A DNA stretch of 64,000 nt from Zopfochytrium polystomum (Eukaryota; Chytridiomycota; Chytridiomycetes; Chytridiales; Chytridiaceae), in NCBI GenBank assembly GCA_025765615.1, contig JAIVFJ010000023.1, positions 425,671 through 489,670 on the forward strand. The letters are read 5' to 3'. The position numbers and the translations under genes are program-made. The stretch's first letter is position 1. Each line of letters opens with the position of its first letter. The notes beneath the pieces are model-generated. The model searched no databases. It had not been told where the DNA came from and saw only the letters and a program-made list of their open reading frames with translations. Positions 24,672 through 35,091 of this stretch are shown piece by piece.

Positions 24672-24995
24672 TGTCTGAAACCCGAAAACTACAATTTTTT
24701 CAGCCCCGACCGTCCCGTGAACGGAGCGGCGGACCTTTCCCATCAGGTACGCCCGCTCTTTGCATTCCTCTTCATAATTGGAGAAAATGCCCTGATCGCA
24801 GAAGCCTTCTGATTTATTACAACATCGTCGATCTTTCTTTTATAACTTGCTTTGTCCAATTTTCTCGGTCCCTTTGCACCAAAGCGATCCGACTCGGACT
24901 TTGTCACGACCGATCACACCATCAGCCGGTCGGACAGCATGGAGGCACTGAGCTTCGACTTTGCCGAGAGCGTCGAAGCGCAGTTCAACTTTTGA
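23501..24995 (+). CDS. FOP/CEP20-type centriolar LisH protein
   Basis: Eight exons, 23501-23668, 23769-23883, 24062-24156, 24257-24365, 24444-24507, 24586-24625, 24704-24746 and 24885-24995, join in phase. The start MSSPPPSKASQ is followed by a Pro run and a Gly-rich linker. The conserved N-terminal domain of FGFR1OP/FOPNL (CEP43/CEP20) then appears: LELKALVAEVLSRNGVLGKIKAELRAAVYSALQEVE, followed by the LisH block LALALVHDFLECCNLDHTLTVLMPE. Next come LRLIEERAG-like residues and a disordered tail ending FDFAESVEAQFNF. FOP-family proteins dimerise through LisH and localise to centrioles and basal bodies, where they are needed for cilium assembly. Exons 5 and 6 are weakly conserved, so their exact ends are less certain. 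The gene is divergent from ATAT1, another flagellar-microtubule gene. Confidence 0.88.
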
Positions 24996-26328
24996 CACCG
25001 GCCTTCCCCAGTGCACAACCACACACGCAGAGAAACGTCAAACACACGCTCACACGCTCCCACATTCGCATTCACACAGACACAGACACAGACACACACA
25101 CACACACATGCATGTTTGCATACACATAGCAATCTTCACACGACTTGCACACGTGCCCAGCCCCAACAAACTCAGGGGCGCCGCCCCGTTTGAACAAGTA
25201 ACCCGCGTCATTGGCTTGTCAGCCGTGCAGCACCCGGCATGCAAAACGATTTCTTATTGGTGGTGCTCAGCCGCCACACAACCTGCCTCCGCACACCTCT
25301 TTATTTTCGCTGAAAACGCTCTATCAGTCCTTCTATCGTTGCAGGCGGTTTAATTTTTTTTTTCTTTTCCGTTATTTCGTTCAGGAGAGAGGAATACAAT
25401 TGATATTTGTGCTTGGCAATTCTTAGCAAGTATTACTTCTTTCTTTTTTCGCTCTCCTCTGGAATTCCCAACTTGGCAAAATAACCATAATAATCTTCAG
25501 AAAAGACGCATGATGCATCCCTATATCCTAAATGTTTTATCATCGCTTCCCAGGCGCAGTGCACTGTCCATGTTCAACGGTGATTCCAATGATGCCCTTG
25601 GCAGGAATAGCATTTGGGGAACAACTTAGAGGTCATTTTCTCTGTGATCCTCTACCGAATTTGCCGTAACAGAAACAAACAACAAAACAAAAGACCAGCC
25701 GGACGAAGAAACGCAAGAGAAAACCGAGAAAAACATTGCAGGCTGCGAGTGCCACCCACGGACACCACCACACAGACACCAAAGTGTTTATAAAAGACGG
25801 CCCTTCGGGAACGGAGGAGTGCGTAGGCTCGCTCGGCCTTGGCAGAGGGAGAGAGGTGAAGGGAAACATCGGTAGAAAGGCAAAAGAGAAGGAGTGGGAC
25901 GGGCAGTAGCCTCTAGCTACGGGCAAAACACGGGAAGCACACTGCCAGCAGGAAGCAGGCGGTGGAAGGAGTGATCAAGTAGCGACAAAAAATCACAATC
26001 CGGACAAAAAAGAAGAAAAGAGCGAGTGTGAAAAGAAAAAGTATATGTGGGAGAGAGGCCACTACGAAGAGAACGAGAAACGAACGGACGGAAAAGAGAG
26101 AGGAAAAACAACAGAAACAAAAAAAGGACATTGAATAAGAGCAAAAGTGGAAAGCTTCCGCCCATCGCACGCGTGAGGACGAATATCAAAACTAATACCG
26201 GCCACCAGCCACCCAACAATGCGGCCGAACCACTGATCCTTCATCTTGACCCCACCGAACGTTGATTCGAGTCCGCGGAAGCCTGCGAGGGGGACAACCC
26301 AAAAAACTTGCTCCACCCCTCGCCGGTT
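24996..26328. other. Convergent intergenic region
   Basis: This is 1.3 kb between the FOP stop codon and the 3' end of the PP2A B'' gene. It contains an (AC)n tract at about 25074-25109 and an A/G-rich purine-biased part at 25850-26120. A TATAAAAG motif at about 25787-25794 on the plus strand has no ORF after it. No protein-coding gene was seen. Confidence 0.45.
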
Positions 26329-29300
26329 TCACGTCGACGCCAATTCACCTACTTCGCTGCTTTCAAAATGGTCTTCCACCGGAGCAGCTGTCGCAACATT
26401 AACACCCGAATCAGTTGCTTCTGAGGCGTTCTCATCAGCATACCAGGCCGCCTGGGTTTCCTTTGCGATGTCCTTGTCGCTGTGGGGAGCGGTGGTGGCA
26501 ACAGCAACGAATTCTATATCGTCTGCAGGCATGGCATCGTCAAACTCGGAAGCTGCAGCAACTGCTGCACGGTGATCTTCATCGTCCTCCTCATCATCTG
26601 ACAAAGCAACACCGTCCGCTCGCGAGGACACAGAATAGGAGGATGAACCGCCTGACGCTGCGGACGGGCCAGGGTTGGCGAGGTCGCGATACGCACGTTC
26701 GGAGAATTTCTCCCAGCCCCTAAAAGTAGTCATTTCTGCGTTAGTACTCCTCTGTCGAGAAGCGTGAAAAAAGGAAAAACAAATGGGCGTACTCCAGTTT
26801 GTGGCGGCGGATACCCTGCGAATCAAAGGAGGCTGAATCGTCTGAGTCACTCGCAGAACCTTCTCCTTCTGTTTCCAGCCACACTTCGTCCCGGAATCGG
26901 AAAGCTCCATCTGTTGACCTACGGACGTTCTCATTATGCCGCCGGGAATCCAGTAGCATATCGAATAAAAGTCCCGCAGAGGTCCGCGATCGTTTCAAGT
27001 CCATTAGAGTAAGAGAGATTGAACCCGGTCGCACAAGGTCGAGACTAATCGAAGAGTTATGGAATCAACACAAAAGAGCAGGAACCAGAGAGTTAAACGC
27101 TGACGGTCACGGACTTACGCGAGTGAGAAGAAATCCTCGATCCTGTAGTGCTCGGGAAGTCGATGCTGTTGGTGTTCCCAGAATGTCTCAAGTTCTAACA
27201 GAGAGAGAACACCGTCCTCGTCCAGATCTAATACCCGGAACCAATAGTCTAAAGCAGAGTCGGTTGTTTTGTCCTCGACAGACAAAATAAATGCTGCGTC
27301 AAAATAGGTCGTTAGTGGTGTGACACGGAGGATGGAGAGATGGACCACTCACTGACAAACTCTTTAAACCCAAGGTATCCTGCGTGCTCATCACGACAGC
27401 CGTGGCATTCAATGACACGCGAAACGGCTGCCCGTGACAGTGCTCGTCGGCCGTAAAATTCAAGGTCGATAGCGTTCACCAACATGTCACGATCCCTATC
27501 AAGTTCCCAGAACTGAACAAGTTGTAAGTGACACGAGGCAAGTTCCACATCGCAACGCAGTCATACCTTGCAATATATTACGTAGAAGTCTTTGTAAGAG
27601 AAGGGGGAGGGCATCTGGCAAGGTAGGAATAGTCAGGTTTTGGTGATAGAAAACGAATAAACCTACACTGGCTCCAAGACAGCTTGTGGCTGCCTCGACC
27701 TCGTTTAGTGTCGGAAGAAGGTTCAGCTTTCGAAACTCTCGAAGCGTCATTCGGTTTTTCCCGATCCGGGGGTTGAGGTAAAAAAGGCGTGCAATGACAG
27801 TTTCCGCTGATTCGTGTGATGGGTCATCATACTATTCGCCTAACAAAAGCGACACAGCCAACTTACTGAATCGAGCTTGGAATGCGTCAGATCCGTTCAG
27901 AAAATCGAATGCGGGATGTGTCTCCAGAATATCTGCATAAAAAATCACAGTAGCACTTCAGTAACTAAAGAACCAAGCATCATATGCGCATACCCTTTAT
28001 GATGATTTCAAAATCGGTAGGAACGATGCCGGCGCTGGGGTCGGTCGCAAGAATGTTAAAAGATAACGCTTCAAGATCTGGAAAGTATTTCGAGTAGGTC
28101 GACAGAATAAACCTGCAATGATTCGAGCACGAAGTAAGGGCCAAGTACTAAAAGCCGCGTGCAAGCTAACCTCTCAAAATGGTCCCACACAACCGTGGGC
28201 ACTTCCTCTTCTTCGTCCTTACGGGCGAGAGATTCGTCATTTTCCAGGGAGGGTGAGGAGACAGCCTCTTTGAGCAGCTGCTTCTCTTTTGTCGAAAATT
28301 CAACCACCGCCCGAAAAACAGCTTCGTTCATGTGAACAGGAAACCCGCACGCAACCGTAACAGGCCTAAATTCTCGCACTGAAAGGGCTTTCGAAGGCGA
28401 CGGAGCTTGCGGAACAATGTCGATAAAGGCTGCGGACGTGTCAGTGCTGATGGATGACGATAGGATTTGTGAATCATCTAGCAGGGTGACTTCTGCGTTG
28501 TTTAGTCGAAAGAAATGTCGGGCCACATCCTGCATTGCAATCTCCGTCAGTGGTATGTATAATGAAGCATTTTTGTAACATACCAGAACTTCGCGGCAGC
28601 GCTGACGTTTTTCGAAGCTATTGGCTTGCTTTCTAAATGAGAGTCGGGGAATCTCATTAAAGGATGCCACAGTCTGATTTGGCTTAACGTCGTCCTGAAC
28701 GATCTCCGACGGCTTTGGAATTAGTGGCATAGTAGGAGCACGAAAGATGGTGATAAGGGGCTGAATCTCCGCTTCGGCTGCTGGAGGAACGTCTGGGACG
28801 ACATCCCTTGCAGCGATAGTGTCGTCTTCACCGCTCGAGCCTGAAGACTCTGGCGTCAGCACAAGCGTTTCGGCCAGAGCAAGTGCGTCTGCTGGTGGCT
28901 CGGTTTTCTGATCAACCAGTACAGCATTTGCAGCATCTGTCTGATTCGCAATAACGCTTAATTCGATCGGTTCCACGTCAACGTGATCACGTATGCTGAT
29001 ATCCGTGGATCGTGACTCCTCCGTAAGGTCCACAGCAGTCACTTTGTCGACAGAAGTGAGGATTTCTTTGGACGGGGACTCATCTGGAGTGGCTGAGGCT
29101 TCGTTTGTTCCAGTTTCCAGGGAAAAGGTTGAAACCGATTCTAAAGGAAGCGTGTCGGTTTCCTCAGAACCAGCTGGCGTTGTGCTCTCAGCAGTCGATG
29201 CGGCCGACGATAGGGCCTCTAAGTCGCTCATCAAGTTGCCGTTCATGGCTTCCTTCATGGCGGCCTCTACGTGCTCCAGGGCCGCAGCCTCGTCGAGAAC

Positions 29301-30419
29301 AGTTGAGACAGAGTCAACCCCCGCGTCACTTTCAACGACAAATGAAGTGTAAGGGGCTTCGATTGCGTTGATTGGAGCAGATCCATTGGCCAAGTCGTGA
29401 ACTACAGTGCCATTAGTGACTATGGGACCTGCGGCATCCTGTGCTGCACCGTCTGCAGTCTCGAAACCAGCGCCACTGCTATTCGCGCCAGACTGAAGAA
29501 CGAACCACCCACCACCTCCACTGGGTACTGTTACGATCACTGGTGGGGCCGGTTTCCGCACAATCGAAGGAGACTGGAGTGGTGCAAGTGACTTCGTCAT
29601 TGATCGAGTGATGAGGCCTTTCTGTGACTGCAGGGAGACGACGTCATGGGGGAGATCGATGGTGGTTCGTGACAGAATGGGGGATGAGGAGGCGGATCCG
29701 TTCGTCTTCGGAGTGCTTGCAATAGGCGCGGAAGAGTTTTGAGATGCTGGCGTGGATGACGATGACGATCGACGGCTCATTGCATGAGCCGAGGAGGGAG
29801 TTGGTGCAGGTGGTGCGGCATCTGATTTTATCTTTGGGAATGGCAAAGATAATGGGCCTAGTGGTGGGGAGGTTGGCGATGATTCCCGTGGAACGAAGTT
29901 TGACGCTGTAGGGCCAGGTTGATCGGAAGAAGTCGTGTTTCGAACCCACTTCGTTGAATTTCGAACGAACGGGCTCAACGACGACGTAATAGATTCAATG
30001 AACGACGGATATGGGCGGGTGGGTGATATTTGGCGCTGTTCCGCGGCCGGGGAAATAGCAGGAGATGCATGCGGTGATTTCGATTCGCTTGGTGATGGTC
30101 CGGACACTGGTTTTAGGTCGGCATGAGAGGATGATCCGGTGGAAAGGAGGGGGACTAAGACGGGATTACTGAAGGGAGGTTCTGAGGCTGTGGCTGGTGT
30201 GGAGAAATCGGCAGATGCGCACGAATTGGCGTCCGATGTGGACGAGGGGATTGACGAGGGTGAGGACGACGGAAATATTGACGCAGTCGATGAGGAAGCC
30301 AAGCCTGATGGATTGCCATTAGAGACGACAACCAGGTGAGCTTGGGCTGTCGTCAGCACTGGTGAGGGCGGTCTTGGTTGTGGTGGTGCCCACGAAAAGA
30401 TGGTCTTCACGGAGAGCAT
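26329..30419 (-). CDS. PP2A regulatory subunit B'' (PPP2R3-like), with long N-terminal extension
   Basis: Nine exons: 30419-28171, 28112-27994, 27932-27867, 27806-27667, 27614-27567, 27512-27353, 27293-27119, 27044-26793 and 26719-26329. They total 3600 nt (1199 aa). The C-terminal 500 residues match B'' subunits: [110 protein letters not shown] and LEGWEKFSERAYRDLAN. Two EF-hand-like loops are visible; [12 protein letters not shown] has all canonical calcium ligands, while DRDRDMLVNAID is degenerate. B'' proteins give PP2A calcium-sensitive substrate choice and often act at centrosomes or cell-cycle factors. Residues 1 to about 600 are Ser/Pro/Thr/Glu-rich and probably disordered. An in-frame upstream extension exists to 30620 but lacks a better ATG. 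Confidence 0.92.
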
Positions 30420-31918
30420 AATCCAAAATCGACAAGGAGAGACCAGCGCACCAGCCAAACTGATAAGAGACCTTCGGGGTGAAGGATCAAAGGTAGAGCT
30501 GATGTAGTCGAGGTCTGCTGTGGTGGCTTCGATGGCTTTTGCTGGGACCAGTTCTGGGACAGCAAAAAAACGGTGGTCAAAGACCACAAAGCGGAGGAAA
30601 AAGATACTCCTTTCCAACACTGCCTCGTTTTGCTAGTTGCAGAGCAGGGTGGTTTTGCTGCTGCGCGGATGGGATCAACCTTCAACCAATCGGTCCCGCG
30701 GGTTCTTCCGAATTCAGGTCCGAGTGAAACTGCCCTCAGAGTGCCTCCTTCCCAGACTTCCCGGAAACAGCTGGTGGTTACCGGCTGGTGGCAAAGGGGG
30801 AATGTGGGATGCAGCCGTGAGCCGTAGGTGGGAGACGAGCGGCAGATGAACGGTGCGGTGGTCGGGAGCAACGTCGACGAGGTGGGGGGTGGCAAGAAGA
30901 GAAGACAGAGCTGCCGCTAGCAATGAAGATCTTTGAAAGATAGAAAGAACGGCTCTCTCTGTCTCTCTCTGTCTCTCTCTCTCTCTCACTCTCACACACT
31001 CTCTCTCTTTCCCTCTCTCTTTCCCACTCTCTCGCTCTGTCGCTCTCAGCCTCGGGCCTCCATTTCCTCCCTGACTCCGTTTTCCAACCGTTTCACGTCC
31101 TCTTAGCGAAATCAACTTGCGTCCGCGATGGCGGCATGGGTCAGAAGAGCCACTCAGCGCCGACCCCAACACACAATCAAGCATTCGCGGCTTGTGTTTT
31201 CAGTGTCGATCTCTAATCACCTTGTCGCCCTCTGTCCTCCGCTCTCTCATCTATTGTTGGTAAGGATGCAACCACGACACGAAAGTCCCATATCACGGTT
31301 TGGGATGGACCAGGAGAAAACCGTGGGGTAAGGCAGCCATCTATCTCATCAGCGACGACAGGGGGAAGGGGTGTGCAGCGCTGATCGGTGAGGGTGCCGA
31401 GTGGCGCACGTCGACAATTGTGACTGATGAGGGGGGGAGAGAGAGAGAGAAGACGAGCGAGTGGAGATCCGAACGGGAAAGTCTCTGTGTGTGACAAGCC
31501 CCCAACAAGAAAAATTTTTTTTTTTGCCCCCCCAACAAATTGTCATTTCCACCTCGTTCTCTGTACTGCACAGTGGACTGATATTAATGCTTGCCAGAAT
31601 CAGTTTCCCGTTGCTTGACATGTTAGCAACAGAACTGGGAAAGCTGCAAGCACAGAATTGGCACTGTGGCAGGTATGAGGATCTGCAGTTCCTTTGTTTG
31701 CTGAGCGTTGATATGAGAATCATTAAGAACGACAACTTTGAACATTTTTGCAGCTATAGCTGGAGGTTTGACTACCGCAAATGACCCCCTGCTTCTGACT
31801 CAAGCTGAATAAAAGGACTATGAGATCTTCCCATCGAATCGAGATTTAGCGTTCACTGGCAGGCGAGAGGAATCACTGCGAAATCCAATCGTTGGACTCA
31901 CACAATCATGACTGATGC
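30420..31918. other. Intergenic region before the repeat island
   Basis: This is 1.5 kb upstream of the PP2A B'' gene. It contains a CT-rich tract with (CT)n runs at about 30953-31050 and short ORFs on both strands with no recognisable product. The PP2A B'' promoter should lie near 30420-30700. Confidence 0.45.
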
Positions 31919-32466
31919 GTGGGCACAGCCACAGCGCTCACATCGGGATTCAGGGGAGAGGAGGCTGGAAAAACATACGGTATGTATGTGTCTTTTCAGG
32001 ACGTTGAATGTGTCGAGCAGGTTGTGACCGATTGCGCCAAGGGGCTGAACAACACCATCAGCCGGCTGGACAGCCGCTCGTTCGTGTACCAAAAGTACTC
32101 TGAAGAGAGGTTCAGCGGAGTGGCAAAGTTAATGTTCTTTGCGAGCATCAACGGCCGCCTTCGGGCGAAACTATCAGACTTTGGCCTCGCACTTATAAAG
32201 TCAGAAACACTGTCCAAGCTCGGCGAGCCCGACGGCCGTCGTGCAGCGGCTTCACTCGAGAACCCGACGGCTCGAATGATTGCCGTGCGCGGGTCCCAAG
32301 GGTCGAGTCCTCTGGACGGCGCCAGCGCCAAATGATCAGCACGAGCACTTTACAACCTCCTGCGACGCTTTCTCCTTTGGAGTGCTTCTTACCGAAATCG
32401 GCAGCTGGACTTCACTATCCCGATTTCTCGGCTCAGTATCGAAGACTCCGAAATCAATGTCCTGAA
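31919..32466 (+). pseudogene. Protein kinase fragment (TKL-like), frameshifted and truncated
   Basis: The plus strand encodes pieces of a protein-kinase catalytic domain: GRLRAKLSDFGLALIKSETL, which contains the DFG motif of subdomain VII, and then in a different frame GRVLWTAPAPNDQHEHFTTS and CDAFSFGVLLTEI (subdomains VIII and IX; APE appears as APA). The two pieces are separated by a frameshift near 32290. The N-lobe, the HRD loop and everything after subdomain IX are missing. The coding similarity stops at about 32466, where retroelement-like sequence on the opposite strand begins. This is most likely a kinase gene broken by a mobile-element insertion or a rearrangement; the alternative of an unusual intron was not supported. 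Confidence 0.65.
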
Positions 32467-34146
32467 AAAAAGGCCGTCCTCGCTCCTTGACGCCTGCGAT
32501 GGTCTCAGTGAATTGCTCCTGTTGTGGAATCATTGTGGGTACAGTTCCAGAATCGATCATGTATGGAAGAGAGGCTATGCCTGTGTGTGACATGTTCACT
32601 GTTGCAGTGTTCACAAAGAACAAGAAGCGAGAGGGACTGTTTGTTTGAGAAGAAGAAGAAACAAAAGGCCCTCCTGTAGCAGGTTGAGGGTGACATCCAG
32701 AGAAATGAACAAGAGTCGCTTGTGGTACAGCCACAGTTGCTGAGGCTGAAGCATGGTTTGGTTGAGCAGGTGTGAAGTGTTGCATTTGGAGCCTGGCTGA
32801 GGTGGCGTTGGCCTGGCGCATGCTCAGGCATTTTGAGTGTGTGCGTTGGTGGCCAAGCTTGGAATCTCTGCACAGAACTTGCACCCAGTGCCTTCAACTC
32901 TTCCAAAATGTTGATGGATTGAGGTAGCCTTTGGCTCTGGCCTATGGGTGATTTCTGGCTTGCAGCAGTCACAGCACTCCCTTTCCATGTGGTGAACATT
33001 TGCCTTGTGGTAACCACTCCAGAAGCAGGGCCAATCCCCACAACATGGGAGTGAGAGCAGTTTTGGTTCTTGTGGGTGTTGCGCCCCCTGTTGTCGCTGT
33101 TCCTGTAGTTGCTTCCTTGGCAATTTATTTGTTCTGCTTGCTCAAGATCATTGTGACCTTGGTTGTGGTCACTTTGATGGTGTCTATAATCGCAGTTGTC
33201 ATTGTTGTCACAGTGGTTGTTGCCCCCTTGACACCAGTTGTGGTTGTTGCAGCAGTTCCTGTGGTCTTCCTCTTCAACAATGTCGTCAAAGCGGGTGTCA
33301 TTGTTTCAAAGTGCTGCCACAAATGCTCCAAAACGACCATGAGCTGAGCTGCGTGCGAGGTCTGTGCGCAGTTTGCTCTGCAGTTTGCACACAAAAACTC
33401 ATCAAGTCGGTCCTGGCCATGACCTTGGATGAACAGTTGCTGAAGTCGCTCAATCTCGCACACATAAGAATTCAGGTCGTGCGCAGCTGCAGCCCCAACC
33501 ATCTGTTTTCAAAATCATCAATGGAGCTGGATGGGTGCGCATTGTTGAATGTTTGGCAAATGGCAGCCACACAGTCTCACTAGAGGTGAATGTTGTGGCA
33601 GAGCTCAAACAAGTGTGAGGTCTCTGGGAGTCTGATCATCAAAGCTGACCTAGCTGTTTCCTTGATGAAGTTGGCATGTTTCTTCAGCACAGCATTCATG
33701 AACTCTGATGAAGTCAAGTTGTGATGCTGAATCTGGCACTTGACAGTTGCTTCAACAGCCACAATTGGTCCATTATTAGCTTGCTCAGCGGCAGTTGGTA
33801 CATAGATGTAGTTTGGTGAAAGTGTTTTGCCAGCCTTTGGCTCTGGTGTGCTGTTCCCACCATTTTGACAGTGCAGCCAGAAACACCATCTGTCCCACTG
33901 ATCCTTGGGTAGATGTGTGATGTACGTATAGTAGGCCTCCTCGTTGCCGAAAGGTCCCTTGAGAAGGAATAGGTCTGTCTGTGTTAGGTCCTGGATTCCT
34001 TTTTGCCAATGACCAGTGAACATGCTGTTGAAGTTGCAGTGTAGAAGGCGACGTTGTGAGTGGAGGCAGTGTTGCAAGAAGGTTGAAGGGTCGAGGAACC
34101 GAGGCTTGAATTCAGAACTTGTACAAGGGAGCCAGTGTAGCAAGCA
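32467..34146 (-). mobile_element. Decayed LTR-retroelement fragment (gag/protease-like remnant)
   Basis: Read on the minus strand, this region contains several broken frames. They include a Gag-like helical block (LNSYVCEIERLQQLF), an Asn/His-rich stretch, a Cys/His-rich segment that may be a mutated zinc knuckle (CFWSGYHKANVHHMEREC) and then a Ty1/copia-like protease start (YMIDSGTVPTMIPQQEQF, compare the family pattern DSGAT…M). It ends abruptly at the kinase remnant, so integrase and reverse transcriptase are absent. A separate open frame at 34143-33580 has Gag-like composition but no identifiable domain. No LTRs were located. The copia assignment is tentative. Confidence 0.45.
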
Positions 34147-34698
34147 ACCAAGGGCAAGTGGGTAAAGCTTGTTTTAGACAGGGACTGGCAAATTGGAGTG
34201 AGAGAGTACTTTTTTCAATAAGAAAACTCTGCCCAATTTATACTCCTGCAGGGAGGTTGACCAGCTTTCCTGTTTTGCCTATCTGAACAAGTTGCAAACT
34301 CAAGCAATTTGGTGTGCAGCTGCCCTCCTCCTCTGCTCAAGCAGATAATATAGGAGAGGTTTTTCCCCTTTGCCAGTCACACTTGCCTAGCAACTATTAC
34401 TGCATCCATATCATCATTATGTATCAATTATTCATAACAGAGTTTTTTTCTCTTTCTCTCCAAGTTGGGGAGAAGGACCACCCACAAACACACATCTCCA
34501 CTTCATTCACTCCTTCCACTCACTCGCTCCTCAGAGTAGACCGTTTACACCTTGCTCAACGGTCTCTCTCTATATCGGGATCTGACCTTTCACTCTGCCT
34601 TTTCATTTACTCTTCTTCCTTATTTGCACCTGTCCTACCGTCCCTTCTCTTCACGCGTCAGTGGGACTGATTGCTGTTGAGGGCTGACATTCTACTTG
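34147..34698. other. Flank of the chromovirus insertion, unassigned
   Basis: About 550 nt between the decayed element and the 5' LTR. No gene or family match was seen. It is probably part of older repeat sequence; the chromovirus inserted at its right end, and the last five bases (34694-34698, ACTTG) are the target-site duplication. Confidence 0.4.
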
Positions 34699-34727
34699 TG
34701 TTATGAATCACCCTCTGGAAACCTCTG

Positions 34728-34825
34728 GAACCTTCCAGAACATTCCTTCATGGAACCTTCTGGAACCTTCTGGAACCTTCTAGAACATTCCTTCATGGAA
34801 CCTTGTGGAACCTTCTGGAACCTTC
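34728..34825 (+). promoter_or_regulatory. Array of heat-shock-element-like GAA/TTC units in U3
   Basis: Three runs of alternating inverted pentamers, GAAnnTTCnn, occur with perfect 5-nt spacing. The first is 34728-34745 (4 units), the second 34753-34790 (8 units) and the third 34798-34825 (6 units, one TTG in place of TTC). A further imperfect GAA/TTC pair lies near 34890. The known binding site of HSF trimers is three or more alternating nGAAn units. The spacer dinucleotides vary (CC, CA, TG, TA) while GAA and TTC stay fixed, which argues against a simple 10-bp repeat alone. The same array is present in the 3' LTR. Confidence 0.75.
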
Positions 34826-34935
34826 TTTGCTTTCCTGACTTGTCTTGTTGTCATTGGTATCATTGGTATCATTGCATTACTAATTGCTCTTTCTGGAACT
34901 TTCTTGGAGTCTTGACAAGGAACACTCTCAAAAGG

Positions 34936-34942
34936 TATAAAA
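34936..34942 (+). promoter_or_regulatory. TATA box of the chromovirus LTR promoter
   Basis: TATAAAA is followed 35 nt later by AAGTGAATTAT (34971-34981), a plausible transcription start. The 11 nt at that position are complementary to the primer-binding site. Confidence 0.75.
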
Positions 34943-35053
34943 GGGGGATGGGGGACCTGTCCCATCCCTCAAGTGAATTATTGTTTCCAATACAATCATC
35001 ACTCCTCTCAGTTCCTTGTCTGCCTTGTCCTGTCCTGCCCTGTTCCTGACATC

Positions 35054-35064
35054 ATAATTCACTT
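35054..35064 (+). other. Self-priming primer-binding site
   Basis: ATAATTCACTT starts 2 nt after the 5' LTR. It is the exact reverse complement of AAGTGAATTAT at 34971-34981, the predicted 5' end of the element's RNA. No TGG-type tRNA primer-binding site follows the LTR. In Tf1 and related elements the first 11 nt of the mRNA fold back on the PBS and, after RNase H cleavage, prime reverse transcription. Confidence 0.75.
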
Positions 35065-35091
35065 CACCCTCTCCCACTACTCTCTGCCATC

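Larger units (their letters stand above)
34699..35051 (+). repeat. 5' LTR of the chromovirus
   Basis: 353 bp beginning TGTTATG and ending CCTGACA; it matches 39651-40003 base for base as far as I can read. U3 holds the GAA/TTC array, followed by a TATA box at 34936-34942. The R region probably begins near 34971. Confidence 0.97.

Noticed and set aside
25787..25794. TATAAAAG motif as the promoter of a new plus-strand gene
   Set aside because: No ORF follows before the convergent PP2A gene and no duplicate flank was found; kept only as a note in the gap entry.
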